Positions 21,527-31,346 of a DNA stretch of 64,000 bases are shown piece after piece. The first letter of the stretch is position 1. Every line of letters begins with the position of its first letter. Made by a program: the position numbers and the translations under genes. The notes beneath the pieces were generated by a model. It was given only the letters and a program-made list of their open reading frames with translations. It was not told the DNA's origin and made no database searches. The stretch is from the NCBI GenBank assembly GCA_029237695.1, contig CM055266.1, forward strand, positions 5,838,064 through 5,902,063, given 5' to 3'. Origin of the DNA: Conchocele bisecta (Eukaryota > Mollusca > Bivalvia > Lucinida > Thyasiridae).

Positions 21527-22193
21527 TTAAACCTTGTAAGCGGGAGCTGCCGGGTTCGAGTCCTGGGTCGGGTGCATATTTTCTCTTCCTGTTACATTTG
21601 GCGCCCAACGTAGGGCCGTGACTGACATATACTCCGAGATTGTCCCACAGATAATCACTGTACCCAATAAATATGTAATTCGAGGAGTATGTCACGGTAC
21701 GGATCTCGCAACTCAGGAGAGGCATTATGTATCTGTGTCCGGTTAGCTCAGTCGGTAGAGCGAAAGCCTTGTAAGCGGGAGGTGCCGAGTTCGAGTGCAT
21801 ATTTTCTCTTCCTGTTACACATGCCCACTCAGTAGGCACTAAATGTTCCTTATAGGAATTAAATAAGTATATCATTATGTCACCATTCCACCAGTTGTAA
21901 AAATTACGAGTGCCCGCTATATAGATAGTATCATTTAGTAATATTTATGTTTTTCTGATAGCGACTCGCGGTGGTATCAGGATTTTTCATATGCAAATGA
22001 GGCCAGATATTTTTTTAATTATTTATAATAATTAAATGCGTCGCCTAAAATTTACGTCTGATGGTAAAATGTATAATAATGCCAATCAATACGTGGGGTA
22101 ATGGTGACTGAATGTTTATTTTGCCAGAAAATATCGCGGATGATGTCTGATATAAAGAACAGTGTGTGCCTACTAAGTGGACATGCACCTTTA
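21527..22193. mobile_element. Kolobok-like TTAA element, split by the TRIM-like unit
   Basis: Left TTAA at 21527-21530; the element resumes at about 21823 (CATGCCCACTCAGTAGGC) and ends GGACATGCACCT followed by TTAC, a mutated TTAA. It contains TAGGAATTAAATAAGT, GCGACTCGCGGTGG and AATAATGCCAATCAATACG like the intact copy at 37.35 kb. Confidence 0.65.
21532..21822 (+). mobile_element. TRIM-like unit with tRNA promoter boxes in its terminal repeats
   Basis: Two direct repeats flank ~140 bp. The right repeat (about 21738-21822) runs TGTCCGGTTAGCTCAGTCGG ... CCTTGTAAGCGGGAGGTG ... TATTTTCTCTTCCTGTTACA. The left one (21532-21596) lacks its first part but has an intact B box, GGGTTCGAGTCC. Immediately after the left repeat is TTTGGCGCCCAACGTAGGG, which looks like a retroviral-type primer-binding site beginning TGG. 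Termini TG..CA plus a PBS-like motif suggest a miniature LTR element whose LTRs carry a Pol III tRNA-like promoter. The alternative is a tandem dimer of a tRNA-derived SINE. It interrupts a TTAA element; the empty site is visible at 26180. Confidence 0.5.
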
Positions 22194-22376
22194 CATGTGG
22201 TGGATCAGGCAATGTATCGGGGCCAAACCGATTATGAAAAATACCTGTGCTGACATTTCATTGGTTGAACAGTATAATAACAGATAAAATAAAACAAACG
22301 TTATGCAGGTACATTTCCAAGCATAAATGTGTACTTGATAAATAAAAAACTAGGCTGGTGTTTATTTTAATATCAA

Positions 22377-22472
22377 GTTTATAATGCCAGGCTCGGAAAC
22401 AGTAGAAATTCCTCGACGAGCCTCGGAATTCCTACGTGTTTCCTAGCCTTGCCTGGTATGCATAATAGCAAT
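22377..22472. repeat. Short hairpin
   Basis: ATAATGCCAGGCTCGGAAAC is mirrored by GTTTCCTAGCCTTGCCTGGT and TGCATAAT, with CGACGAGCCTCG near the centre. About 40-bp imperfect arms; probably a decayed palindromic element. Confidence 0.5.
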
Positions 22473-22578
22473 ATACACTCGCCTGTTGTTCTATATATCA
22501 TGACAATATCACAGGTTTCCCGCAGTTAAAACAATAATTATCAGTATGTACATATCACAATTAATAACATGTATATGT

Positions 22579-22780
22579 TACTCTGACTGGGAAAATGAAT
22601 GGGTTTGGCAACCAATGTAGATCCAGATCAGCCTGTGCATCCGCACAGTCTGATCAGGATCTGCACTGTTCGCCATTCCATCAGTAATGTAACTTGTTAT
22701 CAGGGTAAAGTAGTGTGATATTTGATCAGGAGCTACACTGGTCACAAATCATAAACCACGGTTTTCCAGTCACAGTCACA
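22579..22780. mobile_element. GATCAG-rich MITE, copy 1
   Basis: It carries the family core TGTAGATCCAGATCAGCCTG, CGCACAGTCTGATCAGGATC and GATCAGGAGCTACACTGGTC, with the outer mirrored CTGACTGGG / CCAGTCACAGTCACA. Confidence 0.65.
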
Positions 22781-22784
22781 TATA

Positions 22785-23181
22785 CAAGGTGCATGATCAC
22801 GTGATTACAACAACAACAATGTCGCCCACTCCAAAGTAAGTATTATTTGATATTCTCCTTAATATGTAACGGATTTTGATTAAATATGGCGCAGCAAACG
22901 CGTCTTCATGAGCTGCATTTGGTGGTCTATGGAGTTTGGCACAGACTTATGTCGTTTTTGCGAAGAATCTATTTCCGTGTCGGGGACACGGAAATCGAAA
23001 CATTGCAAAAACGACCGAAGTTTGGGCGACAATACAAAGACCACCAAATGCCGCTTAACAAGACGCGTTTGATGCGTCATATTTCATCAAAATCCGTTAA
23101 GTAATAAGGGCACTATACAAGAATACGTACTTTGAATCGGTACTTGTTGTTGTTGTTAGTACCACGTGATCATGCACCTTG
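22785..23181. mobile_element. CAAGGTG-ended long-hairpin MITE with 5-bp TSD, copy 1
   Basis: 397 bp, almost entirely palindromic. The left end is CAAGGTGCATGATCACGTGA and the right end the inverted TCACGTGG-type sequence ending CATGCACCTTG. The arms include AACGGATTTTGAT, CAAACGCGTCTT, GCATTTGGTGGTCT and a central TCCGTGTCGGGGACACGGAA hairpin. Flanked on both sides by ATATA (22780-22784, 23182-23186). No transposase. Confidence 0.9.
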
Positions 23182-23286
23182 ATATAGACGAACTTGCACG
23201 AGTGATGATTTAATATCATCTGTCGCTAATAAAGGTAAATTAAAGGCACTTAGCCACAAATATGTCCAGAAATTGACTATTAGCCA

Positions 23287-23515
23287 ACAAACATTGCAAA
23301 CTGGAATCTCTCTCCAAACCGGACAACCTGGGATGTTCCCGGGATGTTCGGTTTAATGAGGTTCCATTGTAAATCAGACAGATGACTGTGCCAAGACATG
23401 CGGATGTGCTTTGCGAACATGAACATGCATTATCATCAGAGATAGGTGACAATTAAACCAATACACTTAAAGATACAGAGATTGCCTGCGTGTCCGGTTT
23501 AGAGAGGCTCCACTG
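23287..23515. mobile_element. Tigger-like MITE, copy 1 (diverged)
   Basis: Ends TGGAATCTCTCTCCAAACCG and TCCGGTTTAGAGAGGCTCCA followed by CTGTA. An internal mirrored end (GTTCGGTTTAATGAGGTTCC) sits at about 23.35 kb, giving the same composite layout as the copies at 24.53 and 27.64 kb. Confidence 0.6.
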
Positions 23516-23519
23516 TAAA

Positions 23520-24060
23520 AATATAATTCATGTTAAGAAGCCGTGGGACTCCTGCTCAGCGTTCGATTCAAACACATTTCGTACCTAAATGTGATGGGAT
23601 ATATGTATAACATATATGTGAATAGTATAGTGATACTGTATAAATGTACTATACGACGCATGGAGTTGCTATGTCGGCCATCTCAGCGTGTATAAGCCAT
23701 CAGTCAAGTTTACTTCTTGTCGCGTTTGACACATACCAAAAATAATATGACATATACATAACACAATTTGATGTAATATGTTCAAAAGATTGTAAACAAA
23801 AACGTCCTATGGGTTGTTTTCATTACACTTTGTACAAAGTCTGATGTATATTGACCCGTTATTTAATATTTTTGTGAATCCAGTAATGGCTGTGTAACAA
23901 TACGATAAACACACAGTGCTGTCGATATATACATGTACCTGTATTACCATACATCTGTATCAAATACAATGACATGTAATCAGTTATCTGAGTGTATTGC
24001 TTAATGAAAACGTAACTAGCGTTTCGTACAATAGTTATTGGGCAATGTATGGTTACTATC
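23520..24060. other. No recognisable feature
   Basis: AT-rich, short ORFs only; no repeat shared with the rest of the window was noticed. Confidence 0.3.
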
Positions 24061-24065
24061 GTAAT

Positions 24066-24461
24066 CAAGGGGCATGATCACGTGGTTACAACAACAACAA
24101 TGTCGCCCACTCCAAAGTAAGTATTATTTTATATTTTTCTTAATATTCAACGGATTTTGATGAAATATGGAACAACAAACGCGTCTTCATGAGCTGCATT
24201 TGGTGGTCTATGGAGTTTGGCCCAGACTTATGTCGTTTTTGCGAAGAATCGATTTCCGTGTCGGAGACACGGAAATCGATTCTTCGCAAAAACGACAGAA
24301 GTTGGGCGAAAATACAGCGACCACCAAATGCAGCTTAACAAGACGCGTTTGATGCGCCATATTTTATCAAAATCTGTACTGTAATAAGGACACAATACAA
24401 TAATACGTACTTTTAATCGGTACTTGTTGTTGTTGTTAGTACCACGTGATCATACACCTTG
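24066..24461. mobile_element. CAAGGTG-ended long-hairpin MITE with 5-bp TSD, copy 2
   Basis: Close relative of the element at 22785. Starts CAAGGGGCATGATCACGTGG, ends TCATACACCTTG, with central TCCGTGTCGGAGACACGGAA. Flanked by GTAAT on both sides (24061-24065, 24462-24466). The different TSDs show independent insertion rather than segmental duplication. Confidence 0.9.
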
Positions 24462-24531
24462 GTAATGTTACTTTAAATAATTCACCTTGTGTCTAAAATG
24501 GACACATATTCCGCAAGGTAGTATTGTATTA

Positions 24532-24747
24532 CAGTGGAACGTCTCTAAACAGGACACCAAGTAAACACCAGTGATCTTATTCTTAATGAGTTTCTCGGTC
24601 ATTTATCTCATATGATAATGTCTGTTCGTGATCGCATTGCACACAACTACGGCTCAAAGTGAGCAAATGCCTGATTTACAATGAAACTTCTCTAAGCCGA
24701 ACACCATGGGGACCTCCCAGGGTGTCCGGTTTAGAGAGCTTTCACTG
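24532..24747. mobile_element. Tigger-like MITE, copy 2, TA-flanked
   Basis: CAGTGGAACGTCTCTAAACA at the left and GGTTTAGAGAGCTTTCACTG at the right, with TA directly on each side. A nested ~75-bp inverted pair (24.68-24.75 kb) shares the right end. TIR style and the TA target fit the pogo/Tigger branch of Tc1/mariner; no transposase is present. Confidence 0.75.
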
Positions 24748-24977
24748 TATATCACAGCTAACAAACACTTTATCATGTTTATGTTCCACAAATGCTTCTT
24801 CCTGGTATGTTATGTAATGGCGGAAATGCGTTATCAAATTACTTCCCCTTACTATAACTATGCTAGTACATAGAATGAAAAACGAAATCTTTGAAATGTG
24901 ATCAAATAAAATGATTCGTGTTGATATAGGTCATATTTATGCAGTCCATATAGCGAAACGCCAGCTATTCTGCACCC

Positions 24978-25040
24978 GAGGCCCGTTTCACTAAACTTCG
25001 TACGACTAAGAAGTTCGTAAGTGCGAAATTGGAATTTCGA
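24978..25040. mobile_element. Fragment of GGGGCCGTTTCAC MITE
   Basis: CCCGTTTCACTAAACTTCGT, ACGACTAAGAAGTTCGTAAG: one terminus of the family that is intact at 40519-40774. Confidence 0.6.
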
Positions 25041-25130
25041 ATAACATTTTCACTGATAGGCGATGTTGGTAATTTTTTAGTGGATGTGTTCACGTATAAA
25101 TGTTGGCGGAAAATGGTAACATTTATTTTA

Positions 25131-25489
25131 CTGATAGTGACTCGCGGCTATTTTCATATGGAAATGAGGCATGATATTGTTTTATTATTTATACTAATTG
25201 ATTGCGTCACCTGAAACAATAATACATTCGACAGATTATAAAGTATGATCATTGCACATCAAAAAATAAATACAGAGAATAAAAAAAGAGTTACGTCCGT
25301 TAACATTTTATGGAAACACGGTTATCGTCCCTGATATAAGTGTGGAAATTTACGTCAGATAAAAAGTGCATAATAATGCCAATTTGTAAGTGGGGTAATG
25401 GTGAATGAATGTTTATTTTACCAGAAATTGTCTCAGATGATATCTCTGATATAAAGAACAGTTTGTGCCTCCTGAGTGAGCATGTACCT
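25131..25489. mobile_element. Kolobok-like TTAA element, right part
   Basis: TAGTGACTCGCGGC, AAATACAGAGAATAA, GTTAACATTTTATGGAAAC, AATAATGCCAATTTG and GAGTGAGCATGTACCT, followed by TTAA at 25490-25493. The left terminus is missing. Confidence 0.65.
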
Positions 25490-25651
25490 TTAACAATCTG
25501 TGGAATCTACGATCATCACTGTGCATCCATAACATATGAACAAATATCTGTTAAACAATGTATATCCTGTTGAAAATGCCTGGATGCTGGCCGATCTATG
25601 AAGACAACGCAGTGACCAATCACATTTGAGCTAAGCCACGTGATTAACTAT

Positions 25652-26175
25652 TAACCCGGGGACAACACTCGGGTAATACGGGTGAAGTTAACCCAACTTG
25701 TAACGTAGGGCAAAGAACACTATCAACATTAAGAACAACTAACATTTATCGTCGTCCGGTTTAGAGATGTTTCACTGTATATGTACATGTATGTGCCATG
25801 TTCGTGTTGGTATCCGTTTTGAGTACGGGGACGTGGGACTGGTGGTGAGAGTGAGGGGATTGCGCCGAAATTACAATATTAGAAAATAAGCGCATACATT
25901 GGTATTTGAAGGAAACACACACATTCTGGCTAGAAACGATATTTTATTATTATTTAAAGTCGGTAAGAAATATAAGCATGATATACAAGCCGTTTAAATA
26001 TTTACAAAAGAAACTAGGTTTTACATGGACACTCAATAAAATGGTGTAAATCCGTATCCACAAACTATTTTCGCTTATGTTTTGATGGTCGAATGACGTC
26101 ACGGGATGTACCGAATGACGTCAGTGTGCTGAAATAATGCACAAAAGGCTGTGTTTCTTTCAACAAAAACAACCA
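25652..26175. repeat. Duplicated block, copy 2
   Basis: Partner of 20912-21526, in the same orientation. It lacks the ~90-bp insert of copy 1. The junction with the following TTAA element is shared by both copies. Confidence 0.8.
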
Positions 26176-26179
26176 TTAA

Positions 26180-26410
26180 AGGTACATGTCCACTCAGTAG
26201 TCACAACATGTTCCTTATAGGAATTAAATAAGTTTAGAATTGTGTCACTATTCCACCAGTTCTAAAAATTATGAGTGCCCGATATACAGATATTATCATT
26301 TAGTAATACATGTATTTATCTTACTGATAGTGACTCGCGGTAGTATCAGGATACTTTCATATGCAAATGAGGCATGATATTTTTTATTTATTTATACTAA
26401 TTATTCATGT
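26180..26410. mobile_element. Kolobok-like TTAA element, left part
   Basis: TTAA at 26176-26179 then AGGTACATGTCCACTCAGTA, TAGGAATTAAATAAGT, TAGTGACTCGCGGTAG, ATATGCAAATGAGGC. It breaks off near 26.40 kb. It is the uninterrupted counterpart of the 21.53-kb copy. Confidence 0.7.
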
Positions 26411-26412
26411 TC

Positions 26413-26890
26413 GTAGGTACAAAATCACATGGCGTGACTTAAATTTTCATTGCTGTCTGAATAAGAGAAAAAACATAAGAATATACAAGGCTGTACATCA
26501 TACTAACTATACAGACATATAGATATATAATACATGTATATCCATATGCGTGATATTGTTTAGAAAATGTAAAATTATCCCACAAGTGGGTATATTGTTC
26601 ACAGTATCAAACGAGGCTTGCCGAGTTTGCAACGCAACAAATTATACACACGAGCGGGATACATTTTATATTTTCTAAACCCTATGCGTATAATTGAGAC
26701 ACGCCGTGCGATTTTGTACCTTCGGACATCTGCGTAATTTCATTAAATAAGTTTACAAAATTTTCATGTGCTCTGAAAAGATTGTCAGCTGTTGACGCCA
26801 TTTACGGAAAATATTGTATATTTTGTAAACGTATTTCATGAAATTACGCAGATGTCCGAATGTACAAAATCGCACGGCGTGTCTCGTATG
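26413..26890. mobile_element. Nested palindromic elements
   Basis: An outer inverted pair, GAGACACGCCGTGCGATTTT with GTACCTTCGGACATCTGCGT (26.70-26.76 kb), mirrors 26.81-26.89 kb; a further related end (GTACAAAATCACATGGCGTG) lies at 26.42 kb. Inside is a second mirrored element at about 26541-26695 (GTTTAGAAAATGTAAAATTA versus its inverse). No coding content. Confidence 0.65.
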
Positions 26891-26894
26891 TTCT

Positions 26895-27260
26895 TTATCC
26901 ATATTTCAGGCACTTGTAAACCGTATTATTGTCTTGGCTATTGTCGGCAGCAGACTCGCAGAGCAACGCTGGTGTAAATTCATGCGACGCTATGACTTCA
27001 TACCTGCGGAAAACGTCATGTTTTGCCATTCTCAATGGAAATATCAATGTCTAAACATTATAAATCTTATTTATTCTCTTTTACATCTGATATGTGATTC
27101 TGATTTATTAAAACTAAAGTTAACAGTTTTAGTCTACGTTTGAGATTCTTGCACGGTCAAAGCACAACTGTTACATGGCTGTTTATTTAAGAAACGATTA
27201 TTATATTAAAGTGTAACTTCTTTTATTTAGTCTCTCCCATCTAAACTTTATCGCTATCGC
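26895..27260. other. No recognisable feature
   Basis: A 101-codon ORF (26838-27143, plus) overlaps the hairpin arm and resembles no domain. Nothing else was seen. Confidence 0.3.
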
Positions 27261-27526
27261 TTAACCCTTTGAACCCGAAATCCCGCTATAGCGGTTTATG
27301 CAAAAGGTGCAGATCCAGATGAGCCGGCTCGTAACGAGCCGTCTCATCAGGATATGCCCTTTTTGCAAGTAATTTTCATATTTCTTAGAACAAAAACACC
27401 CCCTTTTCATAAATGGACGAATCTGAAAATTTTATTTATGACCACTGGTCATTTTATGACCACTGGATTGGTCGGAACATTAGCATATCACAGTCCATTC
27501 CAGTTCCTTAGGGTTGAAAGGGTTAA
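27261..27526. mobile_element. TTAACCCTTT-ended MITE, copy 1
   Basis: Begins TTAACCCTTTGAACCCG and ends GGGTTGAAAGGGTTAA. Inner AGATGAGCCGGCTCGTAACG is a short palindrome. Related pieces lie at 31.17-31.34 and 37.02-37.18 kb. Confidence 0.7.
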
Positions 27527-27635
27527 CAACTGTCTGCATGAATAGTTTTTCATGCCAGTCTCTGACTGTCAGATTACGTGACTCACCTCATGGTATTTGC
27601 TACTGTATATACTACATATCTGCCACTAACATATA

Positions 27636-27851
27636 CAGTGAAACCTCTCTAAACCGGATACTCTGGGAGGTCCACATGGTGTCGGGTTTCGAGAGGTTTC
27701 ACTGTAAATAATGCATTTGATCATTCTGAGACAGAGTTGTGTGCTCTGCGATCACGAACATACATTATCACCTGAACTAAATGACCAAGGAACTCATAAA
27801 AAATAAGATCACATGTGTTTTCTTGCTGTCCGGTTTAGAGAGGTTCCACTG
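27636..27851. mobile_element. Tigger-like MITE, copy 3, TA-flanked
   Basis: CAGTGAAACCTCTCTAAACC at the left, GGTTTAGAGAGGTTCCACTG at the right, TA on each side. It has a nested inverted pair at 27.64-27.71 kb, like copies 1 and 2. Confidence 0.8.
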
Positions 27852-27914
27852 TAGCCTGTATATCCCAAAATGATTATCCGTAAACATGAGAGTATGTCAT
27901 GTTATCTGACAGTA

Positions 27915-28115
27915 TTGTTCAGAGATTGAAGTGTGCATCACGTGTAACATACACCACAGATATAACAATACATGTAGAACATGCCATCTAGCGGCATAGA
28001 CATATACAGTAAACAATCGGGTTGTACGGTTGTCATAATTTACCACAGAGATTGGCGTGTGCATCACGTGTAATATACACCAAAGATACAGAAATAGTAT
28101 ATTCCATCTAGCGGC
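27915..28115. repeat. Two direct repeats of ~120 bp
   Basis: TGCATCACGTGTAACATACA, ATACACCACAGATA and CCATCTAGCGGCATA appear at 27.93-27.99 kb and again at 28.06-28.12 kb, with modest divergence. Confidence 0.65.
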
Positions 28116-28617
28116 ATATACTGTCATGTCGGCTAATTCTGCGCATCGGCTGATGTCCAATTCACGTCAATTTAGCCTTGCGTATTTCATAATAAAATAT
28201 GTGGATTTTAGAATAAACAAGCTGATTAATTGCTACACTGTGGCACAATTTTATCACATTCCGATAGTTTGGTAAAATGTTATTCCGACTCGGTTCAGAT
28301 TAGAGCGGGGTCGGGTGTTTTCGGCTGTCTAAGACGGAACCGTACACGCTGTACAAACCCAGTTCCGATTTTGGGATTTATTTATGGGCATTCCATTCAT
28401 GTGGCAGGGCGCCATCGTGTGCTGTCGAGGTGGTTCTATAGCCTGTGCTGCTTACATTTATGATATCTACCCGTGTGCAAAGTTTCATGTTTGTTTCCAA
28501 AAGTGCACAAACATGTCCTTATCCCACTGCACTATTATTGATTAGACTGCATTACACATTTTGATGAGTCACGCTAACTTTCATTTTAACGGCCTTAAGT
28601 ATAAGTATGTATTCGAG
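28116..28617. other. No recognisable feature
   Basis: Mixed composition with short ORFs and no family signature. A GC-richer stretch at 28.30-28.45 kb has no convincing frame. Confidence 0.3.
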
Positions 28618-28748
28618 TCGAATATGGTTAGTTAACAGTGCATGGGGGAAATTTAGGGGGCCAGAAATCGCCGAGCCGCTAGGCGAGACGTATTTCGGCC
28701 GCCTAAAATCCCCCCACGCGCTGTTAACTAACCTTATTCAACGAGAAG
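28618..28748. repeat. Hairpin element, ~130 bp
   Basis: TCGAATATGGTTAGTTAACA is mirrored by TGTTAACTAACCTTATTCAA; inner GCCGAGCCGCTAGGCGAGAC and GGGGGAAATTTAGGGGG/CCTAAAATCCCCCC are also mirrored. Probably a small foldback MITE. Confidence 0.65.
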
Positions 28749-28749
28749 A

Positions 28750-30380
28750 CATTATCTAACTAATTTATTTCACGGATACGGCGGAAACCTGAGATAAATA
28801 TAATATATTTTGTAGACTTTGTTATAAGTTTGATCTTATTTTCAGACACTCCCCTTGGTTACGCCGCTGTCATTCAGCGTTCCGTAGACGTGCACTCAAT
28901 GTTTTGTGGTCACGTGCTGGTTCACGACATGACAAAATCGTATTACTCCGCTTGCAGTCACTGCTTAACCAACCCGGCCTGCACATATGCGCAGTCTGAT
29001 CAGTGTCTACAGTATTCGGTGTTCTGGTATAGAGCCATATGGGCGCGGGCTTATACCTTTTTATGACCGCATTCTCCAAATTCGTATTGTGTCCTGTGTG
29101 CTGAACACAGATCAACTCGGCATCGACCAGTCATTATTTTCTGATTTCGATTAAAAAAGAACAGAATACATGTAGTCATATTTATTTTTTTTAAACACGA
29201 CGGAAATGATAATCATTATTGGTAGGTGGTAAACTAACCCGAATGTTTTGCACAAACCGAAATTTCGGGTTAGTGGTAAACATTAAGGCGGAACAGCATC
29301 TACACTGGTCACACATACAGACTGTGGATCGTATATTAGTGGATTACTGCGATGTGTGAATGCGCAGGTTATCCTGACATTTAGAATAGGCGTTAATCTC
29401 AAGCAAATAGCACACGCTAGGCTGCATCTCCGTGAATTATCACATGGGGGAAGTGGACCAGAAAGGTCATTGCAATAACTTACAATATCGATTTTCGAAA
29501 TATGAAGACACACTCAGGTAAATCTGCATTCATGTATTCATGACTTACTTATGTGTTCCGTAGATTTACATATTTCATGATCATATTTATGAAAGGTCTT
29601 GGTTTACAGATGTCGTTCTATGGAAAACGATTTAATTTGTATTGGTAATACTCTCTGAACTGTCTGGCGCAAATCTAAAACTCACGGGGAAATGAACATT
29701 CACGGGGAAATGAACATGCTCAATATAATATATCAACTTAGGTTTAAACGTGTTTACTGATGGGGGGCGGTTAGTGCCGACGGCCGGTCAGACCCGGCCC
29801 CGCTCTACGTGAAAGTGTGCCCGCAACAGTTACTTTTATTAAAGAAAATGTAAACAGTTGGCTCATTAAATGTGCCACGTATTCTGGATAAAATTGGCCA
29901 CCGATAGAACTGGTGTAGCACACGTTGTAGGTATTTATTGTTTATTTATTGCAAACTACTACATTGTTTGTGACCCAGCACAGCAAAAAGGGACTTAATA
30001 TGTTTGTGATTGGAGAAATGGGGCTTATGGGTTTTGTAACCAGTGTAGCTCCAGATCAGCCTGTACATCTACACAGTCTGATCAAGGACTGCAGCATTCA
30101 CTGTTTAAACAATGAACCACTCGCTTCTAACTTACAGTTTTGATCCTTACCATGATTCAGGAGAAGCGCTAGAAGGTCAGAAGTTTGAATATCACCAATT
30201 ACACTTTTCCATTTTCTCATCATTATTTGGAAATGAACAAGATGTTCAGCCTAGCTATGTGCAATTTGAGGGATTAATTATTTATTTGTACCTTCATACA
30301 TCACTTCATATCAAGCATATAATATGCCTTTTTGTCCTTTGATGATTAAAAATGATTCAGTATCATTCAAGTAATACTAT
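28750..30380. other. Mostly unassigned; GATCAG-rich MITE fragments
   Basis: Fragments of the GATCAG-rich family lie near 28.97-29.03 kb (GCACATATGCGCAGTCTGAT) and 30.04-30.10 kb (CAGTGTAGCTCCAGATCAGC). A short mirrored pair TAAACTAACCCGAA / TTCGGGTTAGTGGTAAA sits at 29.23-29.28 kb. No gene was seen. Confidence 0.4.
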
Positions 30381-30720
30381 ATAAATAGAGAATAGTAGGT
30401 TAGTGCCGTGAATGGGAACAAAATATCTGGCAAGGCTTAGGAAACGGGATGAGACATCCCTTTTCCGTGCCGCGCCAGATATTTTTTCCCATTCACGGCA
30501 CTAACCTACTATTCTATTTATCTCGTCAACACCTACAAATTAGCTTTAAAATGCCAAAAAATAACCCCAGCCGCATCCTCAAAATCGGAGAATCGACTAG
30601 TATGACAATTTCACATATTCATACGCAGTGATTAGGTGGTTTTGTCAGGATATTAAAAATATTTCACGGCACCGTGTTTCACGGCACATACGCACCGTGC
30701 TGACGGGATAAAATACTTTT
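30381..30720 (-). mobile_element. TTATCCCGTCAACAC composite palindromic MITE, copy 1
   Basis: Reverse orientation. It consists of a near-perfect hairpin (AGAATAGTAGGTTAGTGCCG ... CGGCACTAACCTACTATTCT) followed by a second inverted pair bounded by ...TCGTCAACACC and CACCGTGCTGACGGGATAA. Same two-hairpin layout as the copies at 36.24 and 43.97 kb. Confidence 0.75.
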
Positions 30721-31164
30721 TCATTAAATAAAAACAGTAATTAACTTTCTTCCTCCAAGTGCGCTTTAAGCTAGTGCCACTGATTAGTTACCATAGTACA
30801 CTCACAAAGCCCATTATGGATCTTGATCTTTTTTTCGAAACATTACGAAAGTCCACGATCGACCATCAGTTAACGGCGAACAGTGTAGGCCCTATATGCG
30901 CAGTCTGATTTGGGGCTACACTGATCGCAGACTCAATAAGCCCCTTTTTGCCATGACGTGACACTTTCAACTGGCATATTCCCGACAATTGCTTTCATCA
31001 CTTCATAACATTGTATGTTATTACCTCTATGTAGATTCATTGTAGCGGCTATGTATATTGTATTATTATATTTCAACTTGTTCCTTGTATGTAAAGCTGC
31101 ACAAGTATAGCCAGTAAATAAAAAGAAACGCACACTATAATTTAGTGGTAAATTAGAGTAAGTC
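30721..31164. other. No gene; decayed GATCAG-rich fragment
   Basis: CAGTGTAGGCCCTATATGCG and CGCAGACTCAATAAGCCCC at 30.88-30.95 kb belong to the GATCAG-rich MITE family. The rest is unassigned. Confidence 0.35.
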
Positions 31165-31346
31165 AATTAACCCTTTCCCCCCTAAGTAACTGGGAATGGA
31201 TTTTGATACGTAAATTTTTTTTAACCAATCCAATCGTCACAAAATTATTTTCAGACTAGTCCATTTATGAAAAGGGGGTGTTTTTGTTCTTAAATATATG
31301 AAAATTACAAGTTCAGATCCTGATGAGACCATGTGGTCGAAAATTT
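31165..31346. mobile_element. TTAACCCTTT-ended MITE, fragment
   Basis: TTAACCCTTTCCCCCCTAAG, AAGGGGGTGTTTTTGTTC and CAGATCCTGATGAGACC match 27.27-27.53 kb in inverted order. Confidence 0.5.

Noticed and set aside
21738..21822. Functional tRNA gene (tRNA-Thr-like)
   Set aside because: The A box is good, but the second half of the tRNA is deleted and the acceptor stem cannot pair; the unit is part of a repeated element.
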